Assembly (NCBI RefSeq): GCF_030268205.1
Contig: NZ_BSQF01000002.1
Location: 682,001 to 746,000 of the forward strand
Source of the DNA: Allomuricauda sp. NBRC 101325
Lineage (GTDB): Bacteria; Bacteroidota; Bacteroidia; Flavobacteriales; Flavobacteriaceae
Length of the DNA: 64,000 nucleotides
Direction of reading: 5' to 3'
Under the pieces are notes generated by a model. It made no database searches and had not been told where the DNA came from. It saw only the letters and a list, made by a program, of their open reading frames with translations. A program made the position numbers and the translations under genes. Below, piece after piece: positions 51,500 through 60,791 of this stretch; position 1 is the stretch's first letter; each line of letters begins with the position of its first letter.

Positions 51500-52381
51500 T
51501 TATTTGACTTGAATGGGTTCAATGTGATATTGGAGTGGTTCCAATTGGTTGAGCAGGCCACATTCAAACATTAAATGGCTCAATCCTACCACTATAAAAC
51601 AATTGTTGGTTTTTAAAAGTTCGGTAAGTTGAACCATCCATTTTTCGTTTCGATTTTTCAAAACCAAATCATTTCTGCAAGGTTCATCCAATTTAAAATC
51701 AAAATCCATGTTTGTGTACCAATCAATTTCTGAGCACATATCCTGCGATTTCGCTTGAATACGTTCTATCATCTTTGTCAGTCTTCTTTTATGAACCTTG
51801 TTGGGCATTCCAGCAATATCCTCATTGATCAATTGGAGCTGTTCTTCCGTTGTTTCAAGGCCAATTACTTCTATTTTTTGATCATAAGCGAGGGATGCAA
51901 TATAATCATCCAACGAAAAGTAATTTGCTGTCGAATCTTTGCCAACACAAACAGTTTCTTTATATCGTCTGCCGAGAAAGGCGTACAATTCTGCGGGTGT
52001 CATTCTTTTGAAGTCCAATTTACTACCAGCAAAAAGGTCAACAACATATTGTAAATTCTCCTGGTCCAAATACTTTTTCCATTTTGTGGTGGAGCTCCTT
52101 TTGTTGATAATATCCTCCGATAGATGTCCAGGGATATTGAGATTTTCTTTTATTAAAAGTTCGGATGCAATCAAGGCTTCTTTTGCATGTTGAAGCGAAT
52201 CGAAGAATGGTTTGTCGAGGGCATGGTGGGTTCCAAAAATATAGGACGTTTTTGAATGGTTTGGAGTTGTTATTTTATAAAGAACGGTGTTGGTACGCAA
52301 GGAATCTAACTGAGGGCTGGTTCTGGAATAAGCTAAGTTTCCTAAGAAAATAAAGCCAAAAACAATCCGAATTATTCTCAT
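51500..52381 (-). CDS. Secreted TraB/GumN family protein
   Basis: The 293-residue protein has a short signal (MRIIRIVFGFIFLGNLAYS) and the TraB/GumN pattern: TPNHSKTSYIFGTHHALDKPF with the Gly-Thr-His motif, VIGLETTEEQLQLI with the Glu motif, and NNCFIVVGLSHLMFECGLLNQLE with the late His. The fold is related to Tiki-type metalloproteases, so protease or hydrolase activity is plausible. It lies 34 bp downstream of a GH43 gene in the same direction. Confidence 0.85.
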   Translation of the reverse strand: MRIIRIVFGFIFLGNLAYSRTSPQLDSLRTNTVLYKITTPNHSKTSYIFGTHHALDKPFFDSLQHAKEALIASELLIKENLNIPGHLSEDIINKRSSTTKWKKYLDQENLQYVVDLFAGSKLDFKRMTPAELYAFLGRRYKETVCVGKDSTANYFSLDDYIASLAYDQKIEVIGLETTEEQLQLINEDIAGMPNKVHKRRLTKMIERIQAKSQDMCSEIDWYTNMDFDFKLDEPCRNDLVLKNRNEKWMVQLTELLKTNNCFIVVGLSHLMFECGLLNQLEPLQYHIEPIQVK

Positions 52382-52414
52382 GAGATACGATAGGTCAATT
52401 TTAGGAAATAATAT

Positions 52415-53422
52415 TTAATTAGTTCCAATCCCTTCAAAGGTCATGATTATTGGTTTTATGGTACCGTCTGGATTAAATTCCATTTTGTCCATACAGGTTA
52501 CACGATGGTCACGGTCTTGGTTCGGAATCGGGCGTCTGTGGTAGACAATGATCCATTCATCCGTTCCCGGTTTGTTGATCACGGAATGATGGCCCGCACC
52601 AGTGGCAATATCCCCTTCCTTGGATTCCAAGATAGTGCCAATACGTTTATAAGGTCCAGTGGGCTTATCGGACATGGAATAGGCAACCTTATAACTTCCA
52701 TCCGTCCAATTGCCTTCCGACCACATAAAATAATAAATGCCATTTCGCAAAAACATAAATGGACCTTCCACATATCCTTCGGGGGTGATCTCTTTAAAAA
52801 GATTTCCATCTTCCCAAGGCTCAAACCCCGTGAAATCGGCATTGAGTTTTCCTAAATTGCAATGACTCCAACCTCCATAGAAAAAATAATAGGTACCATC
52901 TACATCTTTATACGCAAATTGATCAATGGGTTGCGCATTATTGTAAAAATCTGAAATCAAAGGTTTTCCCAAATGATCTTTAAAAGGACCACCTGGATGA
53001 TCAGCTACTGCAACACCGATGCCACCATAATGGTTAATGTCGTTATTCGGGTCGTACGAACTCCTACCGGGACGCTGAATATCGTTTGCGCCAAAAAAGA
53101 GGTAGTACTTTTCATCTTTTTCAATAATGGAGGGAGCCCAAAGTGCTTGTCGCAACCATTTAATTTGGGTGGTATCTAAAATGCGCTCGTGTTTTTCCCA
53201 ATTCACAAGATCTTTGGATGAAAAGGCATCGAAATGCAACTGCTTGTCATAATCGTCGGAAAAAGTAGGGTATACCCAATAAGTGTCATCAAAAACAGCA
53301 CCTTCTGGGTCGGCATACCAACCTTCAAAAATGGGATTGTTTTGTTCTTTGTTTGATTCTTGTGCAAATACACCTATGCCGAAAAGGGTGCAAATGGCAG
53401 AAAATAGAATTTTGGTATTCAT
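52415..53422 (-). CDS. Secreted glycoside hydrolase family 43
   Basis: The ATG at 53422 gives a signal peptide (MNTKILFSAICTLFGIGVFAQ). The 335-residue, five-bladed beta-propeller protein shows the GH43 catalytic triad pattern: WYADPEGAVFDDTYWVYPTFSDD near the N-terminus (Asp base), a middle Asp in QPIDQFAYKDVDGTYYFFYGG, and EGPFMFLRNGIYYFMWSEG (Glu acid). Such enzymes cut arabinan, xylan or related side chains. The substrate cannot be chosen. TraB/GumN follows 34 bp downstream. Confidence 0.9.
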   Translation of the reverse strand: MNTKILFSAICTLFGIGVFAQESNKEQNNPIFEGWYADPEGAVFDDTYWVYPTFSDDYDKQLHFDAFSSKDLVNWEKHERILDTTQIKWLRQALWAPSIIEKDEKYYLFFGANDIQRPGRSSYDPNNDINHYGGIGVAVADHPGGPFKDHLGKPLISDFYNNAQPIDQFAYKDVDGTYYFFYGGWSHCNLGKLNADFTGFEPWEDGNLFKEITPEGYVEGPFMFLRNGIYYFMWSEGNWTDGSYKVAYSMSDKPTGPYKRIGTILESKEGDIATGAGHHSVINKPGTDEWIIVYHRRPIPNQDRDHRVTCMDKMEFNPDGTIKPIIMTFEGIGTN

Positions 53423-53511
53423 TCTGGATAAGATTGATTGTGATGTAGGATGGTTGTAAATGTCATCCATGGCACCTAAGATAGCAATTCCAATTTTCCT
53501 ATCTTGGTTTT

Positions 53512-54165
53512 ATGTTTGACCATAATCTGTTGACATATTTAGAGGGCTATCTCACAGAAGAACGGAAACAACGTTTTTTGGAGGTGCTGCAAATGCGAAC
53601 CAAGCATATTACTGTGGCAATCGAGGATGTGTACCAATTACACAACACCAGTGCTATAATCCGAAGTTGTGACGTATTTGGGGTACAGGAGGTTCATGTG
53701 GTTGAAGACCGTTTTGGCAAACGTTTGGATAAAAATATTGCAGTAGGGGCGGAGCAATGGGTAGACGTGACCCGTTACCAAAACACTTCGGATTGCATTG
53801 CGGCATTAAAGGATAAAGGATATCAAATTATTGCTACTACACCGCACAATGATTCTACCTTGCTGCCCGATTTTTTCCCTTCAGTAAAGTCGGCTCTATT
53901 TTTTGGAACTGAAAGAAGAGGTTTGTCCGATGAAGTTATGAAACAAGCCGATGGATTCTTAAAAATCCCGATGGTTGGATTCTCCGAAAGTTTGAATGTT
54001 TCTGTATCCGCAGCAATTATTATTCAGGAAGTAGCGCAAAAAGTCCGTGATTCTCAACTGAACTGGCATTTGTCTGAAAGAGAGATGCTTGAAAAGCGGT
54101 TGGATTGGACCAAAAAATCCATTAAAGATGTGGAGGGAATTATTTCGAGGTACTTGATGGATTGA
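53512..54165 (+). CDS. trmH: TrmH-family tRNA/rRNA 2'-O-methyltransferase (SpoU)
   Basis: The 217-residue protein is a SPOUT methyltransferase with the trefoil knot motifs: NTSAIIRSCDVFGVQEVHVV (motif 1, with the Arg), FFGTERRGLSDEVM (motif 2) and IPMVGFSESLNVSVSAAI (motif 3). TrmH makes Gm18 in tRNA. The short N-terminal part (FDHNLLTYLEGYLTEERKQRFLEVL) resembles TrmH rather than RlmB. It is divergent from the GH43 gene and separated by 42 bp from the SRPBCC gene downstream. Confidence 0.9.
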   Translation: MFDHNLLTYLEGYLTEERKQRFLEVLQMRTKHITVAIEDVYQLHNTSAIIRSCDVFGVQEVHVVEDRFGKRLDKNIAVGAEQWVDVTRYQNTSDCIAALKDKGYQIIATTPHNDSTLLPDFFPSVKSALFFGTERRGLSDEVMKQADGFLKIPMVGFSESLNVSVSAAIIIQEVAQKVRDSQLNWHLSEREMLEKRLDWTKKSIKDVEGIISRYLMD

Positions 54166-54207
54166 TATTTTTTTGTATTTTCAATTGTTAATCAATCAAT
54201 TACAGTT

Positions 54208-54732
54208 ATGCTGATACTTTATATTGTGTTGGGCATTATCTTGCTCATTGCCGTTCTGGCTGCCATTGCACCGAAAACCTATAACGTTTCACGAACCATA
54301 GAAATTTCAAAATCAAAAGCTGAGGTGTTCAATTATCTCAAGTTTTTAAAGAATCAGGATGAATGGTCTCCTTGGGGCAAACGGGATCCCAACATGCAGA
54401 AGAAATTTACGGGAAAAGATGGCGAGGTTGGGGCCATCAGTTATTGGAAAGGAAACAAAGAAGTAGGGGAAGGGGAACAAGAACTCAGCAAAATCGTCGA
54501 GGGTGAACGTATTGAATCCCAACTACGGTTTTTAAAGCCTTGGAAATCCACTTCCGATGCTTATCTGGTCACAGAAGAAATAGACGAACAACGCACTAGG
54601 GTGATTTGGGGATTCTCAGGAAATAACCAATTTCCCATGAGTATTATGATGCTGTTTATGAATATGGATAAGATGATCGGAAAGGATTTTGAAGAGGGAT
54701 TGGCCAGTTTAAAAGAAATCATGGAAAAATAA
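54208..54732 (+). CDS. SRPBCC (START/Bet v1-like) family protein with an N-terminal membrane helix
   Basis: The 174-residue protein has an N-terminal hydrophobic segment (MLILYIVLGIILLIAVLAAIAP) and a SRPBCC domain. YNVSRTIEISKSKAEVFNYLKFLKNQDEWSPW is the opening helix-grip pattern, and VIWGFSGNNQFPMSIMMLFMNMDKMIGKDFEEGLASLK is the closing helix. These proteins hold hydrophobic ligands. The next gene begins 5 bp after its stop, so they are co-transcribed. Confidence 0.82.
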   Translation: MLILYIVLGIILLIAVLAAIAPKTYNVSRTIEISKSKAEVFNYLKFLKNQDEWSPWGKRDPNMQKKFTGKDGEVGAISYWKGNKEVGEGEQELSKIVEGERIESQLRFLKPWKSTSDAYLVTEEIDEQRTRVIWGFSGNNQFPMSIMMLFMNMDKMIGKDFEEGLASLKEIMEK

Positions 54733-54736
54733 AGAT

Positions 54737-55117
54737 ATGGAAAGCAATATGGTAGGTTGGTTCGAAATTCCAGTAACCGATATGGCAAGGGCCAAAGCAT
54801 TTTACGAAACAGTGTTTCAAATTGATGTGCAAATTCACGATTTGGGTGGAACCAAAATGGGATGGTTTCCATGGGTGGAAGGTAAACCGGGGTCTCCTGG
54901 GGGACTCATCGAAAACAAATCCCATTATACTCCGAGTGATTCAGCAGGAGTTTTGATTTATTTTTCAAGTCCAGATGTTAGTGATGAATTGAGCCGTATT
55001 GAAGCTGCAGGAGGTAAAATCATACAACCCAAGACGCAAATCAGTCCGGATATTGGTTACATGGCTTTGTTTTTGGATACGGAAGGTAATCGACTTGCGT
55101 TGCATTCCAGAGCATAA
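54737..55117 (+). CDS. VOC family protein (glyoxalase/bleomycin resistance-like)
   Basis: The 126-residue protein has two beta-alpha-beta-beta-beta modules of the VOC fold: WFEIPVTDMARAKAFYETVFQID and LIYFSSPDVSDELSRIEAAGGKIIQPKTQI, then GYMALFLDTEGNRLALHS. A metal-ligand pattern of His or Glu is not complete, so activity is unclear. It is translationally linked to the SRPBCC gene (4-bp gap) and converges on the amylase gene. Confidence 0.88.
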   Translation: MESNMVGWFEIPVTDMARAKAFYETVFQIDVQIHDLGGTKMGWFPWVEGKPGSPGGLIENKSHYTPSDSAGVLIYFSSPDVSDELSRIEAAGGKIIQPKTQISPDIGYMALFLDTEGNRLALHSRA

Positions 55118-55120
55118 ACC

Positions 55121-56815
55121 TTATTCAACCAATTCCAAAAGGGCAATGTCAAAGTCGTTTTCCAAGATGACTTTTCCATTGGCAACCACTACTTCGGTAT
55201 TGGAATAGGTATCGTGAAGCGTAGTGCCATCGCCAAAAAATCCTTTTACCCAAAGTGACTTTTTACCTTTAGGTAAATCCAATCCTATTACAACTTTGTC
55301 CTTGTATTTACCATCGGTATAAGTTCTGGAGAACACATATGGGGATTTGGCCAATCGTTTGTGTTTTCCTGCACCAACTGCTGGGTGGTTTCGTCTGAAC
55401 TGGCCTAATTTTTGCCAATATTTGTGAATGTTCTTGATTTCTGGAAGACTATCCAAATCTTCCCAATTCATCAAGGAACGAAGATTGGCATCCCCAGTAG
55501 CTCCTTCGACTACTAGAGGTCTGTTGGTTTCATCGCCATAATACACTTGGGATGCACCAGGAGTTAGTAATAATACATTTGCGGCACGATACGGTTTTTT
55601 ACGCTCTTTATCGTATGGGCTTCCGTCATCATGTGAAGTAAGATAGTTGAGTACACTTTTTCCCTGCAATTTGGTGTTCAGGATTTTGCTGTACTTTGAA
55701 AATATGGTCTCGTAATCATTGTCGGCCTCCCATTTCAACTCAAAATTGATAAGGCTTTTAAATCCATGGTCGAAGAAATCAACTTTTTTGTCCCCAAAAT
55801 CAAAATCCCTTCCGGAAGAGATACCATAATTATAGACCTCGCCGACCATATAAAATGGGTTGTCGTCCAAAATTAGGTCTTGGTGTTTTTTCTTCCACAT
55901 TTCAAAGGCATATCTGGCCTCTGTATGTAGATCGTCCCATGCATCTTCATTCACGTGTTTAACGGTATCCACTCGAAAACCGTCCACGCCAAACTCGTTA
56001 ATGTAGTCCGTCAACCATTTTATAATGTAATAGCGTGGTGCCCTTGGGTATCCTGTGCGTTCAAAAAAGAGTTGCAATTCATCCAATTCCTTGCTCAAAC
56101 GCCCCTCATCCTTCCATTTGGCCAAAAGTGCATCCGGAAGTTCCACTGGTTCATCACTTTCAGTTAAAATATCGGGCAAATTTTTGACCAAAGTACATTC
56201 GGTAGTGTTTTCATAGGTGGTAAACTCGCAGCTTGGCCCGGTGCGCACCCAATCATCTGGCCAAACAGGATCTTTGTCCGTTACAGGGCCAGTATGGTTG
56301 AGTACCACATCCAATAATATTCGAATACCTTTATTATGGGCAGTCTTTACCAGTTTTCCCAAATCTTTTTTGGTGCCGAAGTTAGGATCGATGGCAGTCC
56401 AATCTTTGGCCCAATACCCATGATACCCATAGGTTTTTCCGGTTCCTTCGTCGGTTGCACCATGAATTTGCTCTACAACCGGTGTGAACCAAATGGCGTT
56501 GATGCCCAAATCAGTAAAATATCCTTCTTCAATTTTTTGTATGATTCCTTGGATGTCGCCCCCTTCAAACCCCCTTAAAACAGCCGTGGTATCGGTTCTT
56601 CCAAAATTGACATCGTTCTTTGGGTTTCCATTGTTGAAACGATCTGTAAGCAAGAAATAGATATTGGCGCCTTCCCAAACAAATGGCACTTGTATACTTG
56701 GTGTTTCAACTTGAACCGTTTCTTTGGTTTCGGGTTGCTGTACTGCTTGTTTTTCAACCTTTTTACAGCCAGCTAGTGAAGAAATAATGGCCATGATTGC
56801 AAGTAGTTTTTTCAT
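55121..56815 (-). CDS. Secreted alpha-amylase family protein (GH13), lipoprotein
   Basis: It hydrolyses alpha-1,4 glucans. The 564-residue protein has a lipoprotein signal (MAIISSLAGC). The catalytic (beta/alpha)8 barrel shows the four GH13 regions: DVVLNHTG, DGFRVDTVKHV (nucleophile Asp), YMVGEVYNYG (acid Glu) and LTSHDDGSP (transition state Asp). NPKNDVNFGRTD near the start resembles calcium-dependent bacterial enzymes. A C-terminal beta domain follows. The closest neighbours are not starch genes. Confidence 0.92.
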   Translation of the reverse strand: MKKLLAIMAIISSLAGCKKVEKQAVQQPETKETVQVETPSIQVPFVWEGANIYFLLTDRFNNGNPKNDVNFGRTDTTAVLRGFEGGDIQGIIQKIEEGYFTDLGINAIWFTPVVEQIHGATDEGTGKTYGYHGYWAKDWTAIDPNFGTKKDLGKLVKTAHNKGIRILLDVVLNHTGPVTDKDPVWPDDWVRTGPSCEFTTYENTTECTLVKNLPDILTESDEPVELPDALLAKWKDEGRLSKELDELQLFFERTGYPRAPRYYIIKWLTDYINEFGVDGFRVDTVKHVNEDAWDDLHTEARYAFEMWKKKHQDLILDDNPFYMVGEVYNYGISSGRDFDFGDKKVDFFDHGFKSLINFELKWEADNDYETIFSKYSKILNTKLQGKSVLNYLTSHDDGSPYDKERKKPYRAANVLLLTPGASQVYYGDETNRPLVVEGATGDANLRSLMNWEDLDSLPEIKNIHKYWQKLGQFRRNHPAVGAGKHKRLAKSPYVFSRTYTDGKYKDKVVIGLDLPKGKKSLWVKGFFGDGTTLHDTYSNTEVVVANGKVILENDFDIALLELVE

Positions 56816-56910
56816 GCATTGGGATTTTGTCTAAAGCTATAAAATGAATATGGAATTCGAAAATTTATTTATAGCGGACATGTGTCCCAATACTAGGAAT
56901 ATGCAGAGTT

Positions 56911-57690
56911 TTATTGCTTTCTGTTCAAAACGCGATATTCTTCGTAACAACTGGAAATAGCATCCAAAATTTGAAGATCGTTTGCGGTTTGAATGAATGA
57001 TTTGGAATAATTGCAGTTGTTGAGAATATCCTCAATGTCCACTTTTTCCAATTGTAGTAATTCCGTCAAGGTTTCCCTGTCGAATTTAGAGGCCAATAGG
57101 TCACGGATGTTGTCATCCTCCTTAATTTGACGCAATTTACGCATTTGCCTCGGCTTTTTTCCAAAGAGGTTGCGGAGCAAATCCGCCGGATTCAAAATGG
57201 CACCCAACACCTTTGTCACGGCACTGGGATTCTTGCTTCCTGCTTCATAACTGGTCGGAAGTCCAGAAATGCTGTATTGTCGGGCATCGTTTATGGGGAG
57301 GTTTTTCACATCTATCTCCAGATAACCTGTAAGTTGATAGGGGCGAACAATTACCTCTTCCAAGGCATAGGCCAACTCGGTCAACGCAATTTTGGTATCG
57401 CCGAATCGGAACATATCATTAGTGACCCTAACTTTTTGGGTCTTGAATCCTAAATACGAAAAATACAGGGTATCGTTCACCATGGCAGGAATGGTAAACT
57501 TACCGTCTTGGTTGGTAATGGTACCTTTTACCAAGTTCAAATTGACCACATGGACACTTTCCAATGGAAAATCGGATTGTGCATTGATCACGGTTGCGGT
57601 AAGTTCCCTAACCTCCTGATTTTCATCCTCGGTTTGGGCAAAACCGAAGAACGACACGGAGCAAAATAGTATAAGTAGATATTTTCTCAT
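56911..57690 (-). CDS. Secreted protein with carboxypeptidase-like regulatory domain
   Basis: The 259-residue protein has a signal peptide (MRKYLLILFCSVSFFGFAQ) and a carboxypeptidase D regulatory-like domain (ELTATVINAQSDFPLESVHVVNLNLVKGTITNQDGKFTI, then YFSYLGFKTQKVRV). A helical C-terminal region follows (about residues 140-259). This beta-sandwich occurs at the start of TonB receptors, but here no plug or barrel is present. It may be an adaptor or surface protein. It has its own promoter region. Confidence 0.75.
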   Translation of the reverse strand: MRKYLLILFCSVSFFGFAQTEDENQEVRELTATVINAQSDFPLESVHVVNLNLVKGTITNQDGKFTIPAMVNDTLYFSYLGFKTQKVRVTNDMFRFGDTKIALTELAYALEEVIVRPYQLTGYLEIDVKNLPINDARQYSISGLPTSYEAGSKNPSAVTKVLGAILNPADLLRNLFGKKPRQMRKLRQIKEDDNIRDLLASKFDRETLTELLQLEKVDIEDILNNCNYSKSFIQTANDLQILDAISSCYEEYRVLNRKQ

Positions 57691-57765
57691 GCAATCTTAG
57701 TAGCTATAAAAGTACTAAACAATGAAAAATAAATAGGAGCCCCGTGGCATTTAATATAGAATTAA

Positions 57766-59553
57766 CTAATAAAAGCCAGATCTCTTTTTCCCACCTTTTT
57801 TACCGAAGCCTCCTTTATTTCCGCCTCGGCCTCCACCTTTGATGCCACCTTTAAATGAGCTGTTTCCACCTTTTCGGCCTCCACCTTTTCTTCCACTACG
57901 CTTTTTGCCGCCTTTCCCACCGCCGCCACTTCCAGGCTTGGTAGAAATTTCAACATTGATAAAGCGACCTTCCAATTTGAATTCGGTAAAGGTCTGAAGG
58001 ATAAATTCAGCTAAGTGTGCATCAGAATTAAAGAAAGAGAAACTGTCCTTGGTATCCACATTAAAAATGTCCTCTTTTTCCACGTTCAAGGTATCTCTCA
58101 AGAAGTCTTTTAGCGACATCCAGTCGTAACCATCACGTTCCCCAACATTGATAAAGTAACGAACAGATCCTTCACTAGGAATTTCTCCTTTTTCTCCACC
58201 TTTGGATTCTCCTCTATCTTTTCCGCTTTCCGAAGTATTTAGATCCTTGGTTTTGCTGTAGTAGTTGTAGAATTGGGTAAATTCTACTGAAAATATCTTT
58301 TTGATAAGCTCCTCACGGTCAATCCCATCCAACACATCGTTGATGGCAGGTAGGTAACTTTCAATTTCTTGGTTGACCTTGGTGTCCTTGATTTTGTTGG
58401 CCAAGTGGTACAATTGGATCTCGCAGATCTCAATGCCATCAGGAATTTGCTTTTGGATAAATTCCTGTTTGATCTTGCTTTCGATGGATTTGATCTTGCG
58501 AATTTCCGAACGGCTAACTATCACCATTGAAATTCCCGATTTTCCAGCTCTACCTGTACGACCACTACGGTGGGTATAGGTTTCGATTTCGTCGGGCAAT
58601 TGATAGTTGATTACGTGAGTCACATCATCCACATCGATACCACGGGCGGCAACATCGGTAGCCACCAACATTTGCACTTGTTTTTTACGGAAAGAGTTCA
58701 TTACCAAATCCCTTTGGTTCTGGCTCAAATCTCCGTGAAGTGCCCCTGCATTGTAACCATCCTCAATCAATTTTTCCGCAACACGCTGCGTATCGCGTTT
58801 GGTTCTACAAAAAACTACTGAAAAGATACCAGGGTTGGCATCCGCCAAACGTTTTAGGGCTGCATAGCGATCGCGTCCACCTACCACATAATACTCATGT
58901 TGCACAGTTGAAGCACCTGCGTTTACTGTTCCAACAGTAATTTCTACAGGCTTGTGCATGAATTTTTTGGCGATAGTGGCCACTTCTTTTGGCATGGTAG
59001 CGGAAAACAACCAAGTAAATTTTTCTTGAGGGGTATTGGACAAAATGTCCTTAATATCCTCAAAGAAGCCCATGTTCAACATTTCATCGGCCTCGTCCAA
59101 TACACAGTAATCGATTTTGGAAATGTCTACCATACCTCTTCCGATCATATCTTTCATACGACCGGGAGTGGCAACAACAATCTGCGCACCACGCTTAATT
59201 TGTCGGGCTTGTTCGGTAATGCTGGCGCCACCGTAGATGGATACCACATTCAATCCCTTAAGATATTTTGAATAGAGCTTTAGCTCATTGGTAATTTGCA
59301 AACAAAGTTCACGGGTAGGGGAAAGAATCAATCCTTGTGTGGTTCTGCTGTCCACATCAATTTTTTGGATCATTGGAAAACCAAAAGCAGCGGTTTTACC
59401 TGTTCCTGTTTGTGCCAAGGCTACCAAATCGGTTTCTTGACCCAGCAATATAGGGATTGATTTTTCTTGTACTTCAGAGGGGGATTCAAATCCAAGGTCG
59501 GAAATAGCATCCAATAGGGGTTGATCTAACCCCAAGGCTTCAAATTTTGTCAT
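57766..59553 (-). CDS. DEAD-box RNA helicase with DbpA-type RNA-binding domain
   Basis: It unwinds RNA with ATP, probably in ribosome assembly or cold adaptation. The 595-residue protein has LVALAQTGTGKTAAF (motif I), PTRELCLQI (Ia), VATPGRMKDMI, VLDEADEMLNMGF (II, DEAD), FSATMP (III) and ATDVAARGIDVDDV and HRSGRTGRAGKSG (V-VI). The DbpA-like RNA-binding domain spans about residues 470-550. A Gly-Lys-Arg-rich tail follows. The leader upstream (59554-59661) is unusually long for this genome. Confidence 0.92.
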   Translation of the reverse strand: MTKFEALGLDQPLLDAISDLGFESPSEVQEKSIPILLGQETDLVALAQTGTGKTAAFGFPMIQKIDVDSRTTQGLILSPTRELCLQITNELKLYSKYLKGLNVVSIYGGASITEQARQIKRGAQIVVATPGRMKDMIGRGMVDISKIDYCVLDEADEMLNMGFFEDIKDILSNTPQEKFTWLFSATMPKEVATIAKKFMHKPVEITVGTVNAGASTVQHEYYVVGGRDRYAALKRLADANPGIFSVVFCRTKRDTQRVAEKLIEDGYNAGALHGDLSQNQRDLVMNSFRKKQVQMLVATDVAARGIDVDDVTHVINYQLPDEIETYTHRSGRTGRAGKSGISMVIVSRSEIRKIKSIESKIKQEFIQKQIPDGIEICEIQLYHLANKIKDTKVNQEIESYLPAINDVLDGIDREELIKKIFSVEFTQFYNYYSKTKDLNTSESGKDRGESKGGEKGEIPSEGSVRYFINVGERDGYDWMSLKDFLRDTLNVEKEDIFNVDTKDSFSFFNSDAHLAEFILQTFTEFKLEGRFINVEISTKPGSGGGGKGGKKRSGRKGGGRKGGNSSFKGGIKGGGRGGNKGGFGKKGGKKRSGFY

Positions 59554-59622
59554 AGCGGTGTTATACCTTTAATCGCAAATATGTTTGTGTTGTATAGAGC
59601 GATTATTGTATTTACCGTTTTA

Positions 59623-59675
59623 GCCCATCACAACACCTTGCCCATACCGGCGGCGTTAATTAAGCGGCAAAGGTA
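59623..59675 (-). promoter_or_regulatory. Helicase promoter and leader
   Basis: Minus-strand TACCTTTG at 59675-59668 fits the -7 box, about 115 bp before the helicase ATG, so the transcript has a leader of about 108 nt. ATGGGC occurs twice in it (59645-59640 and 59628-59623) as a direct repeat. A regulatory leader, for example a temperature-responsive one, is possible. Confidence 0.45.
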
Positions 59676-59697
59676 CATTAAATTTATTCAGTGGATG

Positions 59698-60279
59698 TTA
59701 GCTAGCGTATTTTTTTAAAAAATCGACCAATTTTTCAATTGCCCTGCCTCTGTGACTGATAGCGTTTTTGGTCTCTGAGGGCAATTCCCCAAAGGTTTTT
59801 TCATAGCCGTTTGGCCTAAAAATGGGGTCGTAGCCAAAACCGCCATTTCCCTGTTCTTCTTTTGTGATGATTCCCTCTACAATACCTTCAAAAGCATAGC
59901 TTTCCCCATTTAGGTTGAGGTGGACCATAGTTTTAAAATGTGCATTTCGGTTGTTCCGGCCTTCCAATTCGGACAGTAACTTTTGCATATTGTCCTTGGC
60001 GTTTTTTTGATCCCCTGCATATCGGGCCGAAAACACCCCGGGAGCCCCATGTAAAGCATCGACCAACAAACCAGTGTCATCCGAAAAACAATTTAAACCA
60101 TAGGTATGGGTCACATAATCGGCCTTTATTTTGGCATTTTCTTCCAAAGTGTCGCCAGTTTCAGGGATTTCATCAAAGCATTCGATGTCTTTTAAAGACA
60201 AAAGTTGAATGGATGCTGGTAGCAATTGCTGTACTTCCTTTAATTTATGGTCGTTGTGTGTGGCAAAAACAAGTTTCAA
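59698..60279 (-). CDS. rdgB: XTP/dITP diphosphatase (RdgB/Ham1)
   Basis: It hydrolyses non-canonical purine nucleoside triphosphates such as ITP and XTP to keep them out of DNA. The 193-residue protein starts MKLVFATHNDHKLKEVQQLLP, followed by DTGLLVDALHGAPGVFSARYAG and a C-terminal GFGYDPIFRPNGYEKTFGELPSETKNAISHRGRA. All these are Ham1 signatures. A TACTTTTG -7 box at 60312-60305 gives a leader of about 20 nt. It is divergent from the ICMT-like gene. Confidence 0.95.
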   Translation of the reverse strand: MKLVFATHNDHKLKEVQQLLPASIQLLSLKDIECFDEIPETGDTLEENAKIKADYVTHTYGLNCFSDDTGLLVDALHGAPGVFSARYAGDQKNAKDNMQKLLSELEGRNNRNAHFKTMVHLNLNGESYAFEGIVEGIITKEEQGNGGFGYDPIFRPNGYEKTFGELPSETKNAISHRGRAIEKLVDFLKKYAS

Positions 60280-60304
60280 ATCAAATAGGGTTCAAATTGA
60301 GGTT

Positions 60305-60312
60305 CAAAAGTA
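60305..60312 (-). promoter_or_regulatory. -7 box of rdgB
   Basis: Minus-strand TACTTTTG fits TAnnTTTG and lies 26 bp before the rdgB ATG at 60279. Confidence 0.5.
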
Positions 60313-60338
60313 GTAATTTCGGGCATTAACCTTTTTGT

Positions 60339-60791
60339 ATGAAAACAAAAGTGCCCCCAGTTGTGGTAATGTTGATTTTTGCCGGATTAATGTACGTTTT
60401 GGATCGTTTTTTACCTGTTGGTGAGTTCGATTTCTTTGGAAGAAATACCCTTTCTTGGATTTTGTTGGGCTTGGCTGCAATCGTGGGAGTATTGTCCGTG
60501 GCTCAGTTCCTCTTCAAGAAAACCACCGTGGATCCCTTAATGCCTGAAAAGGCGAATCACTTGGTAACCAATGGGATTTATAATTTTAGCAGAAATCCCA
60601 TGTATTTGGCCCTGCTTCTTATTTTATTGGCCTTTGGATTGCGATTGGGGAATGCTTTCAACACCCTTTTGGCTGCAGGTTTTGTGTATTGGATGAACCA
60701 TTTTCAGATTAAACCCGAAGAAGAGGCTTTAAAGCAAAAGTTTGGACAAGAATATAATATCTACTGCAAATTGACACGAAGGTGGTTTTGA
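60339..60791 (+). CDS. ICMT/PEMT-like membrane methyltransferase family protein
   Basis: The 150-residue protein has about four membrane segments. The cytoplasmic SAM-binding motif is VTNGIYNFSRNPMYLALLL (residues about 81-99), with the Arg-Asn-Pro-Met-Tyr pattern of the isoprenylcysteine carboxyl methyltransferase/phospholipid methyltransferase superfamily. The end is IKPEEEALKQKFGQEYNIYC, which matches the usual E-E-x-x-L-x-x-x-F-G-x-x-Y motif. The substrate is unknown; lipid or small-molecule methylation is plausible. Confidence 0.88.
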   Translation: MKTKVPPVVVMLIFAGLMYVLDRFLPVGEFDFFGRNTLSWILLGLAAIVGVLSVAQFLFKKTTVDPLMPEKANHLVTNGIYNFSRNPMYLALLLILLAFGLRLGNAFNTLLAAGFVYWMNHFQIKPEEEALKQKFGQEYNIYCKLTRRWF

